DNA of 64,000 nucleotides. Origin: Dendrophyllia cribrosa. Its lineage: Eukaryota > Cnidaria > Anthozoa > Scleractinia > Dendrophylliidae. Shown here one piece after another: positions 12,450 to 23,500 of the stretch; within the stretch, counting starts at the first letter, position 1; each line of letters starts with the position of its first letter. The notes under the pieces are model-generated. The model made no database searches. It was not told the DNA's origin and was given only the letters and a program-made list of their open reading frames with translations. Location of the stretch: NCBI GenBank assembly GCA_024195265.1, contig JAJLRJ010000010.1, positions 33,202,176 through 33,266,175 of the forward strand, written 5' to 3'. A program made the position numbers and the translations under genes.

Positions 12450-15218
12450 ATGTCAACAAAGGTTCTCATGACCCATCTCCTGATGTGTTTTGTGGAAATT
12501 ACAGCTTCGAGTGAGTGCCGTTCATTCGAGTCGATTTACGATCACGCCCTCTTCAGGCATATCCACAAGCTAATATCCGGGATACGCTTTGAAACCTGCG
12601 CTGCTAGATGTGACGCAGATCCGTTTTGCTACAGCTTCAACTACATCGTTCCCGATAAGGCTTGCGAGCTTAACAACGCCACACGAGTGACGGATTCAGA
12701 AGACTTTCTGCGCAGGCTCGGTGCGGTGTACTTTAATAGACTCAAAGCACCTCATGACTTTTGTGAAGCATCTCCTTGTAAAAATAACGGAACGTGTAAG
12801 GTTCTTAACCGTGCGCCTGGGTTTGAATGTTCTTGTCGCAACGAATATAGCGGAGAAACATGCGAAAGTAAGTAAATGAGATGTGTGTTTTAAGGCCCGT
12901 TTACACAGGCGATTTTTTGTGCAATTTTTGTCGCACTTGTCGATGCAATTTTTGTTGCGCGCAAGTTGCATCTTCAAATCGCATGTGTAATGAAACGGGC
13001 AGCGATTTCAGTGCGATTTGGGCGCGATTTGTCGCGCGATGTCGTAGAGGTTTCGAACATGTTCGAAACCTGATGCAACTTGGCGGCGATTTTTGGGAAA
13101 TCACAGCAAATCAAAGCAAATGTCGCACCTGAATCTCGCACAGGAAATCGCCGCTAGTTTACACTTGCGACAAAAGTTGCATTGGAGAGCGCGACAAAAA
13201 ACGCATCAAAAATCGCATGTGTAAATGGGCCTTTAGCGGAGTCAATAAATAAACCGTCAACTGAAAATAAGGCAATTTTCAACCTCAATAAATTAAATGG
13301 TAAAAATGTAGTTTTAGCAACTGAGTTGATAAGGTTAATTGGCCACCGAAAAAAAGATTCAAAAGCTGACGTTTCGAGCGCTCGAATCGTTCTGACGAAG
13401 GGCTTGCGCTCGATATATCCCTTATCGAATTTACGTTATGAAAACAAATTTTCGCTTATCACTTCTCACCGACGCAGCACTACTGCAGTTTCTCATAGTT
13501 AGAAACTAACCCCTTTATTCAATTAGAAAGTGATCACTTAAAAGTTATCAAGCGACAAACGATGGAAATTTTCACTATCGAAAAAAAAGGAAAGTTTTCA
13601 AGGGTGGAGTAAAACTTTATATATCTACTGGTATATAGTGAACCACTAAAGTCAACCAAATATTATTTTTTGACTGTAAAAGCCTTATTATGTCTCTCGT
13701 CCCCACTTCCCATCCTCGAAGACCCAGGGGCAGATAAACAGGGCGGGGAGAAGATAAAACGGGCAAAATCGCTGCATGCAAACGTTTATTGCCCGTTTCA
13801 GCAAGCTTCCACGTCCACCGATTTCGACCGTTTTATCTTCCCCTGGGTCTTCGTGGATGCCCCAGTTCCTTCTGATAAGAATAAAACGCAGGGAGTCCTG
13901 AACTCAATTTCGGGTCGTTTGGGATTGCGAGAAGAGGAATCTGAAATCAAAGTGTTCATAATTCGTAGTTACCATGAAGTGGCGCTACCTAGAAACGAAA
14001 TTCTTCCCATATTACTAGGGTGAAGCCCCGCCTTACCTCAACCCCGTTAAAGTGCCTATCACCCCTAGAATGTTATTTTCAGAATCAACTCTATGTACAT
14101 TGAATAGTTGAATGGTAAAATATTTCTGGTTTTGAACGTCGCGTTTGTGAGTTATAGAGATTTGAATCTACAAAATGCTAATTAGATGACGTCAACCCGG
14201 GAATTTGCCATTATTTCTACACCAATTTACAATGCGCAGTTTGCAGCTTGAGGATAATTAATTTGATAAATACTAAAAATAAACTGCGGATAGTCGATTG
14301 ATTCGTAAAAAAAATTACTTGGAGGTGAAAACAAGTAGTTGTATAATAAATGATTCCCGGGTTGACGGAAAACATTCAAAACCAGAAATATTTTACCATT
14401 CAACTATTCAATCTACATAGAGTTGATTCTGAAAATAACTTTGTAGGGGTGATAGGCACTTTAATGTATCGTACAGTATCGCAAGCATCAGAGCGTATTA
14501 GAGCGGTTTTCAATTGAGTATCGGAAGTAATTTCGCAATTGCTTTGGTTTTCAAACGAAAACGCATTAGTGTGGACGGGGCCTTGCTCGCACGCGTTTTC
14601 CCGAGCTTGGCGCCGGCTACCTGTATTTGCTTCGAGCTCTGATTGGTTCATTGGATTGTCTGCGTCTGTTGTGATTGGCCAGAGTAATTATTTTGGTTTT
14701 GATTTTGCTAAATTCAAGTTAAGACCGCTCCAAAGCAAAACCAAAGCAAACGCATATCACTTTTGACATTCAATTGAAGACCGCAATATCTGCTAAATAA
14801 TCAATTATGTCTTCAGTTTGCAGTCCTTCCCCTCTGGGCCTCAGTAACCATGAGCTGCCTGATCAAAACTTCAACGCCTCGTCCAGCTTCAGCACATTCT
14901 TACCCAGTGATGCACGATTACGTGCAAATAACTCCTGGGCCAACGAGGGGCTGTTAATAGACCAGTTTCTACAGATTACTTTCCAGCCTCTTACCAAGCT
15001 CATCACAGGCGTGGCTACTCAGGGAAATCCTCATAATGATTGGTGGCTTACACGTTATTATCTTATGTACAGCTTGGATAGTGTGACGTGGTCGTACTAC
15101 GAGTATGCAAGATATTCCGGGTCACGAAAGGTGAGATCATGTGAGCCAACTTGTGAATCAAAAAAGCCTTCGGACCTTCCCCTTTCGTACGCGCCTTGCT
15201 TCACCGGTCTCCCCCCCC

Positions 15219-15308
<90 letters not shown>

Positions 15309-16837
15309 TAGGCCCCTGCGTCAAACTCCCTCCCCTCCCTCCAACGCAATCCCCATGGGTAAGGCAGGTGACAATAATCCGGTCAAAATATATGCGCAAG
15401 CCTTATGTACTGGTCAGCGGAATTACCGAGAAAAGAGGTAGGTACTTCATATATGACATACTATTATGTACCGTAATATATTCTGTACTCTCTTACTTGG
15501 CTTATATACTATTTTGTACCGATATATATGCTGCCCTCTCACTAAGAGTACAGAATATAGTACGGTACATAATAGTATATCATATATGAAGTACCTACCA
15601 GAAATGTTTACAGCCGTTGGATGGAAGGAAGGAGTGAAAATTTGCTTCGCGTATTCACGAGTTAAAAATGTTGGTTAAACATCTCCTAACACTGATGGGG
15701 TGTTAACCTTTTCACTCCCAGAGTCAATTATGGAAACATGTAGTGTAGTTCTAACTTTTGAGTCTGTGGACGAAATCCTATGGTGTGACCATTCAAATGA
15801 AACCTCTTCAGAAGTACTTTCGCATGGTACCATTTGTTCTAACTTTTGAGTCTGTGGACGAAATCATATGGTGTGACCATTCAAATGAAACCTCTTCAGA
15901 AGTACTTTCGCATGGTACCATTTGTTCTAACTTTTGAGTCTGTGGACGAAATCCTATGGTGTGACCATTCAAATGAAACCTCTTCAGAAGTACTTTCGCA
16001 TGGTACCATTTGTTCTAACTTTTGAGTCTGTGGACGAAATCCTATGGTGTGACCATTCAAATGAAACCTCTTCAGAAGTACTTTCGCATGGTACCATTTG
16101 TTCTAACTTTTGAGTCTGTGGACGAAATCCTATGGTGTGACCATTCAAATGAAACCTCTTCAGCAGTACTTTTGCATGGTACCATCTGTTCTAACTTTTG
16201 AGTCTGTGGACGAAATCGTATGGCGTGACCATTCAAATGGAACCTCTTTGGCAGTACTTTTGCATAGTACCATTTGTTCTAACTTTTGAGTCTGTGGACG
16301 AAATCCTATGGTGTGACCATTCAAATGGAACCTCTTTGGCAGTACTTTTGCATGGTACCATTTGTTCTAACTTTTGAGTCTGTGGACGAAATCCTATGGT
16401 GTGACCATTCAAACGAAACCTCTTCAGAAGTACTTTCGCATGGTACCATTTGTTCTAACTTTTGAGTCTGTGGACGAAATCCTATGGTGTGACCATTCAA
16501 ATGAAACCTCTTCAGAAGTACTTTCGCATGGTACCATTTGTTCTAACTTTTGAGTCTGTGGATGAAATCCTATGGTGTGACCATTCAAATGAAACCTCTT
16601 CAGCAGTACTTTTGCATGGTACCATTTGTTTTTCAATATTTTACAAAAAGTTCTAATTTAACACTGCTTTACAGGTGTATTGCTTTTATGTTTTAGGAAT
16701 TCAATGCTAACATCGATAGCAATAGTGTGGTAACGAACCACCTCCAGCCCCCCATCAGAGCAATGTACCTCAGGATCGTGCCAAGCGCCTGGGTAGGAAA
16801 GATGGCCTTGAGAATGGAAATGTACGGTTGTAGCTGA
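12450..16837 (+). CDS. secreted PAN/apple + EGF + F5/8 type C (discoidin) protein, 3 coding exons
   Basis: Exons 12450-12867, 14817-15130 and 16697-16837 join in phase (1, then 0) to 290 residues plus stop. A hydrophobic N-terminus (VLMTHLLMCFVEITAS) is a likely signal peptide. About residues 23-98 form a PAN/apple-like module (FETCAARCDADPFCYSFNY). About 104-138 form an EGF domain with six cysteines (CEASPCKNNGTCKVL and CSCRNEYSGETC). The rest is an F5/8C domain opening ICSPSPLGLSNHELPD and closing ALRMEMYGCS, with the usual framing cysteines. Architectures like this occur in secreted or matrix adhesion proteins related to lactadherin/EDIL3, which bind lipids or glycans; a role in adhesion or mucus is inferred. 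The base run just before the ATG looks like an acceptor (ttgttacgcag), so a 5' UTR exon may lie upstream. Intron 1 holds three mobile elements; intron 2 holds a CA microsatellite and an 88-bp array. Confidence 0.88.
12892..13233. mobile_element. 340-bp MITE (GGCCCGTTTACACA termini) in intron 1
   Basis: The left end AAGGCCCGTTTACACAGGCG is mirrored on the right by catgtgtaaatgggccttta. The interior repeats the motif GCGATTTnnTG/CGCGACAAA on both strands, giving long imperfect fold-back. It begins only 25 bases past the exon 1 donor. Confidence 0.85.
13355..13500 (+). repeat. Penelope-type terminal repeat remnant
   Basis: Contains agctgacgtttcgagcgctc, then ttctgacgaagggcttgcgc and accgacgcagcactactgca. 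The CTGACGA core is intact but the expected CGAAAC partner downstream reads CGATAT, so any hammerhead-like fold is broken. Confidence 0.45.
14051..14460. mobile_element. 410-bp MITE with ~85-base TIRs and TTAA target
   Basis: Bounded by TTAA (14047-14050 and 14461-14464). The termini AGTGCCTATCACCCCTA are inverted at the right end. Near-identical arms run to about 14133 and from about 14375, with core gaatagttgaatggtaaaat. Terminus and TTAA match the 1.9-kb element at 57460-59349. Confidence 0.9.
14490..14800 (+). mobile_element. MITE-like repeat (ttcaattgag family), copy 1
   Basis: Left end agagcggttttcaattgagt, right end acattcaattgaagaccgc. The interior carries acgcgttttcccgagcttgg and gattggttcattggattgtc, shared with copies at 18600-18962, 22791-23055 and 55478-55645. 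Its right edge abuts the acceptor of the discoidin gene's exon 2. Confidence 0.75.
15211..15304. repeat. C-run plus (CA)n microsatellite
   Basis: About 25 C followed by about 33 CA repeats in intron 2 of the discoidin gene. The long HTHTHT/CVCVCV frames over it are artefacts. Confidence 0.97.
15702..16650 (+). repeat. 88-bp tandem array (about 10 copies) inside a MITE
   Basis: The left flank ttaaccttttcactcccaga is the terminus of the MITE seen complete at 45843-46078. From 15749 the 88-base unit (starting ttctaacttttgagtctgtg) repeats at exact 88-base spacing (15749, 15837, 15925 and on) to about 16640. The element's distal part then resumes (ttttcaatattttacaaaa) but its right terminus is missing. 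The array sits in the last intron of the discoidin gene. Confidence 0.95.
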
Positions 16838-17584
16838 AGGAGATAAGGGTGGAGGAAGTACACGTTTGGCTTGACAGATGGACAGGATGAAATTGGTTTA
16901 CAACCTGAAAACCTGGGCCAACGTTTTCATTTTCTGCCACTGACCAAAATCACGTAGAAGTAAATATAGTTTTCTCTACTTTCAAAAATTAGCTGAATGC
17001 TTTCCCCTTTTGTTCTAAAAGCATTTCGTGTGAAAAAGGGTACTTATCAGTTATCAGATATAGATTTAACGCGGATTCGTCAAAAAAAAAAAACTCAGCA
17101 AATCCACGTAATACCGAGTTAGACTGGGCGTGTGCGAATAAAAGAGAGAGAGCTGTGAACTCCGTTTAGGTCAGTCGTCGTTTTCGGCATATCCGAATTG
17201 ATCCGACGCTGTTAATCCAATGAGTAAATTACACGAGAGCCTTGTGTGCTTGCCGAAGGTTGCCGAAGGTTGTCTCGTGGCTTATCGTTATTGTTTGCAG
17301 TTAGCAATCTATTTGACTAAAACCGTTGGCTTAGTTTTTTGCCGGTTTGACGACCCAAAAATAATTCCTGTCCAAGCGAGTGAAAATGTACAATCAAGTC
17401 CTCACTGAAAGTTGCACTCTTTATAGTTCATTGTGATCTTTTCAGTAAATAAATGACAATAAACTTTACACCAACTTTTGCAAGTTACGAAATTACGGAG
17501 TATTTACAAGTCTATTTACAAAATTAACTTAGGCTGAAAAGAAAATTGAACGAATACCAAAGACACTATAATTAAATGGGCGAT
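16838..17584. other. convergent intergenic region
   Basis: About 750 bases between the discoidin stop (plus strand) and the CCDC39 stop (minus strand) hold both 3' UTRs. A 62-codon ORF at 17220-17408 looks fortuitous. Confidence 0.5.
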
Positions 17585-20500
17585 TTAACGTCGCTCGGTG
17601 CTTCGCCGACTGGCCGCGCTGCTCGCTCGAGAAGAGGCTTGGGATCCAGCTGTGGAGCCAGGCCTGGAACTTGACTTCTTTCCCCGCGCACTGCCAGTAG
17701 GAGAGACGCCTGGAAACGAGTAAAGTAATGTTATAAAGTTATATAAGGACGTAGACAATGTATTTAGTAGCAGGGCTATGAATCACAAGTCAATGTACCT
17801 CAAAAACGTAACACATTTTGCAAATCTGCCAGTCAAGACCCCTTTATATATCTTGTACCCAAAGTATAAGCGTGTAATAAGAATAAAAACCACTTTATTT
17901 AGGCGTCAATGTATTTAGCAGTAAAGTACCAATTGAGGACACTGTTTTTACGTCCCATACTGGAGACTGGTCCGCCATTTCTACGTGGTCATTCGAGCCA
18001 CGTGAAGGTTCAACCTGTTTGTTATAGCACGGGTTATGGACCTCAAGTCGGAGTGTCGGTCCGGCCGGAGATCGAGTCCGTGAACTCCCGCTCAGCTGAC
18101 CAGCGCTCTAACTGAGCTAATCCTGCGGCGGTTGAAGGGGGAAAAAGGGGGTAAAAGGGGGGAAAAGGGGGGGAAAGGGGGGGAAAAGGGGGGAAAGGGG
18201 GGGAAAAGGGGGGAAAGCGGGGAAAAGGGGGAAAAGAGGAAAAAGGGGGAAAAAGGGGGAAAAAGGGGGGAAAAAGGGGGGAAAAAGGGGGAAAAGGGGG
18301 GAAAAAGGGGGGAAAAAGGGGGGAAAAAAGGGGGAAAAAGGGGGGAAAGGGGGGAAAAGGGGGGGAAGGGGGGAAAGGGGGGAAGGGGGGGGGGGGGGGG
18401 GAAAGGGGGAAAAAGGGGGGAAAAGGGGGGGAAAAGGCGGAAAAACTATGCACACCTGGTTTGGGACTTCCCGCTCCAGTAGGACGGCTCGCTGCTCCAG
18501 TGAGAGCCAAAGCCCCAATGTCTACCGTACCAACACCGCGGCGACTTCCGGTAGATACATCAGATCTGTAACGCGATCGTACATCCAATCAGCATTGTTA
18601 GTTTACTAAAGCCGCTACGTTTTTCCAACACGGCAACGTATCTCAACCATTTTTGAGCGATTTGTTTGCATTGCTATGCATTGTGATTGGCTAAAAAATC
18701 TCGCGCCACTTGATCAACCAATCAGAATTAAAACCAAAACCAATCGTGACTTGCTCGCACGCGTTTTCCCGCGCTTGGCGCCGGCTACATGTATTTGTTT
18801 CGAGCTCTGATTGGTTCACTGGATTGTCTGCGTCTGTTGTGATTGGCCAGAGTAATTATAAAGCAAAACCAAAACCAAAGCAAACGCATATCACTTTTGA
18901 CATTCAATTGAAGACCGCAATATCTGCTAAATAATCAATTATGTCTGAAGTTTGCAGTCCTGCTCTAAGATGACGTCAGTTATTAAAGTGATACGAAAGC
19001 GCACTTTTAAATTCGCGTTATAAGGGAGGTGCAACGGTGACTGAAACAAGATTTTCTTTTTCTTTACCTAAATCGGTGTATTCTTGGTTTGCAGTTGCGT
19101 CATATCATGCCATAACAAACTTTAGAAGCATTCAAAAACAGATTTCGATTCCAAAATGTTTATGAAATTGTAGAGAGTTCAAAACTACATATCTGGGCCA
19201 AATTTTGAAGCGCCAGAGCATTTCGTTTAAGAGTTATATACGAACGAGTATTAGACAATTTTAGTAAAAATGCATGGAGCGGCCATCTTGGTGTGCCATT
19301 TTGGTACACTAACATGGCGGCCAAAACTTCAAACTCATAATTTCGCAAAAAATCTCATCACAAAGGATTGGATTCATTATAAGTTACATTATATCGGCTT
19401 ATAAGCATCTATAATGCAAAAATAACTTAAAATAGCGTGACGAATTACGTGACACTTTTCAACTCTTACAAATCGGAAGCAAAACATCGTTAAAACTTGA
19501 AACGTTTGGTGAAAGATTGTGACACTGGTATCTACATAACACGTTAGAAACAGCTTTGTAGGATGTAAAGTTTAGATTTTTGAATTTCTATGACGTCATG
19601 TGCAAGCCAAGAACAGTGTCAAATGGGTTTAGAAAATGACAGCTTCTGAGATGTTTGTCCGGTATATGGGATTTTTATCACCATCTAATCTTTATTCAAC
19701 TTACCTAGCCGAGGAAAGCGTTCCCGAGCTCCTGGAACTACGTGATGATGTAGGCCGAGAGGCCCCGGGACCTGGCGACGGAGGCATAGGTAACCCGGCC
19801 TGGCTGAAATAAATCTGGACACTGGGAGCAAGATCCGGGTAACTGTGCAGTACCTCGCCCATCTGTTTCATGGTGCGAGTGTTAAACTCTCTCAGCTCCC
19901 TTAAATCCATATCCTTCTCCTCGTGAAGCTCCCCTGGACTTTTCTTCGCGCTTCTCACAGCGCGAGCTATTTTAGCGGCCTCACGGGCAGCCCTGTCCTT
20001 CTTTGTTTTCTGTTCGTCCAGTTCTTTTTGTAAGTTTGTTGTCTTGGCTTGTTTCTCAGTGATCACTTCAACCAAGCCTCCTTCGTCCGCGGTCAAGTTG
20101 TCCAGCGTGCTCTGCATGGAGCCCAGATCCTCTTGTAGTTCACGAATTTGTCGCCGTTTGTATTTGTACTTGTCCATCACTGCTCGCATCTGTTCTTCCA
20201 AGCGCTGCTTTTCGTCAAACTCCTCACTCATCTCATCGACTTTGTTAAAGCTTTTCCTGTAAGTCTCGTTACGGCCGTTCATCAAACGTAATGTGTTCTC
20301 CAGCGCCCTTGAAAACAAAAGAACAAACACATAATTAAATAACCGTCTCGGTACCACACTAGAAATATTGAAGTTTGAGAATAAAGGATATTAAAACATC
20401 TACTGGCCAGTAAGTAGTCTGAAGTGTCAACCGCTTTCCCGCCCTACCCCCTGTGGGGTGGGGGATCAGACTAACCAATGAGGATCAGAAATAAGGAGGT

Positions 20501-23500
20501 AAAGAGAAAGGCAAACATGGCGGCCATTAGTGAGCATTTATGTTGTTTTATTATTTGTAGGTTTAAGTCGGTAGAGAACAGCTTTGTATTGATAGCGTTT
20601 TTTCAAAAACTGAAGTGGTAATCCTGTATAAATTATTAAGTAACTTTACTTCGTTATTTGGAAATAAGAACACTGTCTGACCTGATCTCCTTTTCAGCTT
20701 TCCTTATCTTAGCGTCTAGTTCATCTCCTTCGCGCTGCAGCTCCTCCTTCTCTTGGGCTGCCTTGATGACGTAATAAGCTTGGGATCTCTCCTCCTCCCC
20801 CTCGGGGGGCGCCATGGAGATCATCAGTATTTCATACCTGGTGTAAGCAAACATGAAGTATCTTGTGAGCAATAAAAAGAATGACAACCGCGTTACCCTT
20901 GCGGGAGAAACTGTAGAATAAGTTCCAGTTCCTGTTTTCTCTCTAGGACAATAAAGCGACAAAAGAAAGAAACGAGCGGATGCGACGCAAATTTTCCTTT
21001 CGTATACGGTCGCTGCCATTTTAGCGGCACTTAGAAAATTTTTCACCAATTATCCAATTTTTTTCCATCAGAGAAAGGAAAATGCAATTAATAACCTAGA
21101 ATCGAACCCGGAACCTGTTGCATGCAAGCATCCCTCCTTCATCACTATAGAGAGACCACTAAAATATGTTTTTCATAATGATACATCTATAACGTGTGAC
21201 CCTATCTCAAAATCCAGCGTGAATCTAGCTTAGGTCTAATAATCGCTTTACCTAGGCCTAATTATATCTAAAAATGATAGCCTATTTTCGTCCCAATCCA
21301 GGCATAAACTAGAGAGAAATGACATCGACCTTTACAAAAGGTTTGTTTACTAATGAATGTTAATGATAGCATCGACCGTTGAAAATGACATCGACCGTTT
21401 GCGAAAGGGAAATCAGCGGACGCGACAATCAACGCGGGGGCCCGATGCACTGGAAGTATGATTTCGCCCGGTGGGTGTCTTCTACTTCTCGACAATCCCT
21501 CAGAGAAAGGAGGAGTTACTTCGACAAGACAAGAAGGACGAGATTCAAGGAATGGAGAGTGGCCATGGTCGTTGTGTTTAGCCTGTTCCTGATGTTCAGA
21601 TAGTGGGTAGCCTGTTCCTGGTGTTCAGATAGTGGGTAGCCTGTTCCTGGTGTTCAGATAGTGGGTAGCCTGTTCCTGATGTTCAGATAGTAGGAAGCGA
21701 AGGATAAGCGGCACGCAATTAAAAATATTGCGAGTGCTGACAGAGGGGATTTCCTTCGTGTCGTCGATCCCCTCCATCTGAACGCCTGGAACAGGCTACC
21801 TTGTGTTGTGGTCTTTGATAAAACTGCGGGGTACGCCTGCGATGAACAAGTATCAATCATTCGAGGGAAGAATGAATCCTCGGTTTATTGAACTCTCGAT
21901 ACAAAGAATTCCTTTAAATGCTGACATTTTGATACCGATTTTATATAATTTTTAAATGATATCATAAATTTTATTGTAAAGTTTTTACGCAATTTAGCCT
22001 TTCAGCTGTAACAGTATGACTGAAAAAACTACCTATCTATCTTTCTATCTCTATCTATCACTATCTGTCTAGAAAACAATACCCAGATCACCCGGTAATA
22101 TATACCTTTTCCTTAATTTGTCGATCTTGGATATTCGTTCATGAAGCTCAGAGCTGCAAGGTAAGGCAAAATTAAAAACATATTTTTTAATCTAGGGAGT
22201 ACAAGATAAAAATCAAACATGGTACTCAAAATGACAACAAAACTGCCGATGTGGCGTCGTTTGCAACTTATTTTACGGACTAGGGTTCGCACCATTGACA
22301 ATTCGCAACCAACGAGTTCGCTCCCACCTGATACGAGTTCACTCTTAGATTACGAGGTCGCTTAGAACCAGAAATATCCATGTATACCATAAACCTTTCG
22401 TATAACTCGCATTTAGAACGAGGAATATCCATGTACTTCATTAACCTTTCGTGTAACTCACGTTTAGAACGAGTAATATACATGATTACACCAGCTACCG
22501 AACTCCATAATCTTGGAGCGAACTCGTATTAGGTGGGAGCGAACTCGTATTAGGTGGGAGCGAATTCGTTGGTTGCGAACTCTCAATGGTGCAAAACCTC
22601 CGGTTACCAGCTATAATCAATAATGAGGGGCACAACAGAAGCTATCTCCTCAAGCATTTCGTGATGATCCGAGATGTGTCCAGGATTTAACATACATACA
22701 TACAAATGAATGAACGGCTTAGTTTCTTAAGAAACAGTGGCGCTGCATTGGTAGGAAAGTGAAACTTTGGTTTTATCAATTGGGTTGATAGAGCTTTTTT
22801 CAATTGAGTGTCGAAAGTAATTACACAATTGCTTTGGTTTTGCATTGCTACGCTTTGTGATTGGCTAAAAAGTCTCGCGCCACTTTCTCGACCAATCAGA
22901 AGTAAAACCAAAACCAATCGTGACTTGCTCCCACGCGTTTTCCCGCGCTTGGCGCCGGCGACATGTATTTGCTTCGAGCTCTGATTGGTTCATTGGATTG
23001 TTTACGACTGCTGTGACTGGTCAGAGTAATTAGTTTGGTTTTAAAAAAAGCTCTATTGTACCTGTTGTCTTACAAAATGCTGTTTTACTCCTGGCTCCAC
23101 ACTGTACATACCTGACAGTCTGCCTTTCTTCCTCAGATGACTTGATCTGTGCTCTTAACATGTCTTTGTGTATGTCAATTTCATGACGACGCTGCTGCAT
23201 TGCCTATAACAGAAAAAAATGAAAAGGGCTGTTAGTTTAACTATAAAGCCACGAGAAACGAACGACAACACAAGAAAGTAAAGTCAACTCCCGTCTGCGG
23301 ACACTTCGCTATAGAAAGAAAGAAAAGGAAGGAAAAGTTGAAATACTTACCGTTTCCAACTGCAGTTTTCTCTTCTCGAGGTTGAGCACATTATCTGCTT
23401 TATTGCTGAGAGTTTCTCGGAGTCGTTTGATCTCCAGCTTCAAAATGTTCTCATCCACCATCAGATCCTATAACAAATAATAAAAACAAATTGATTATGT

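Noticed and set aside
13670..14023. 117-codon ORF (MTVKALLCLSSPLPILEDPG)
   Set aside because: It lies over an inverted-repeat fragment (cgaagacccaggggcagata / tatcttcccctgggtcttcg) inside an intron, so it is repeat-derived.
14807..15589. A 260-codon ORF across discoidin exon 2 and the CA repeat
   Set aside because: Only 14817-15130 is exon; the rest is intron read through the microsatellite after a good GTGAGA donor.
17585..17697. Alternative acceptor ctggcag within CCDC39 exon 24, joining exon 22 directly
   Set aside because: It keeps frame, but exon 23 (18456-18565) has good splice sites and phases that fit the upstream acceptor at 17709. It could still be a minor isoform that skips exon 23.
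18043..18588. Proline-rich 181- and 133-codon proteins and a Gly/Lys-rich frame
   Set aside because: They are translations of the polypurine satellite. The first begins over the genuine CCDC39 exon 23 but leaves it at the donor.
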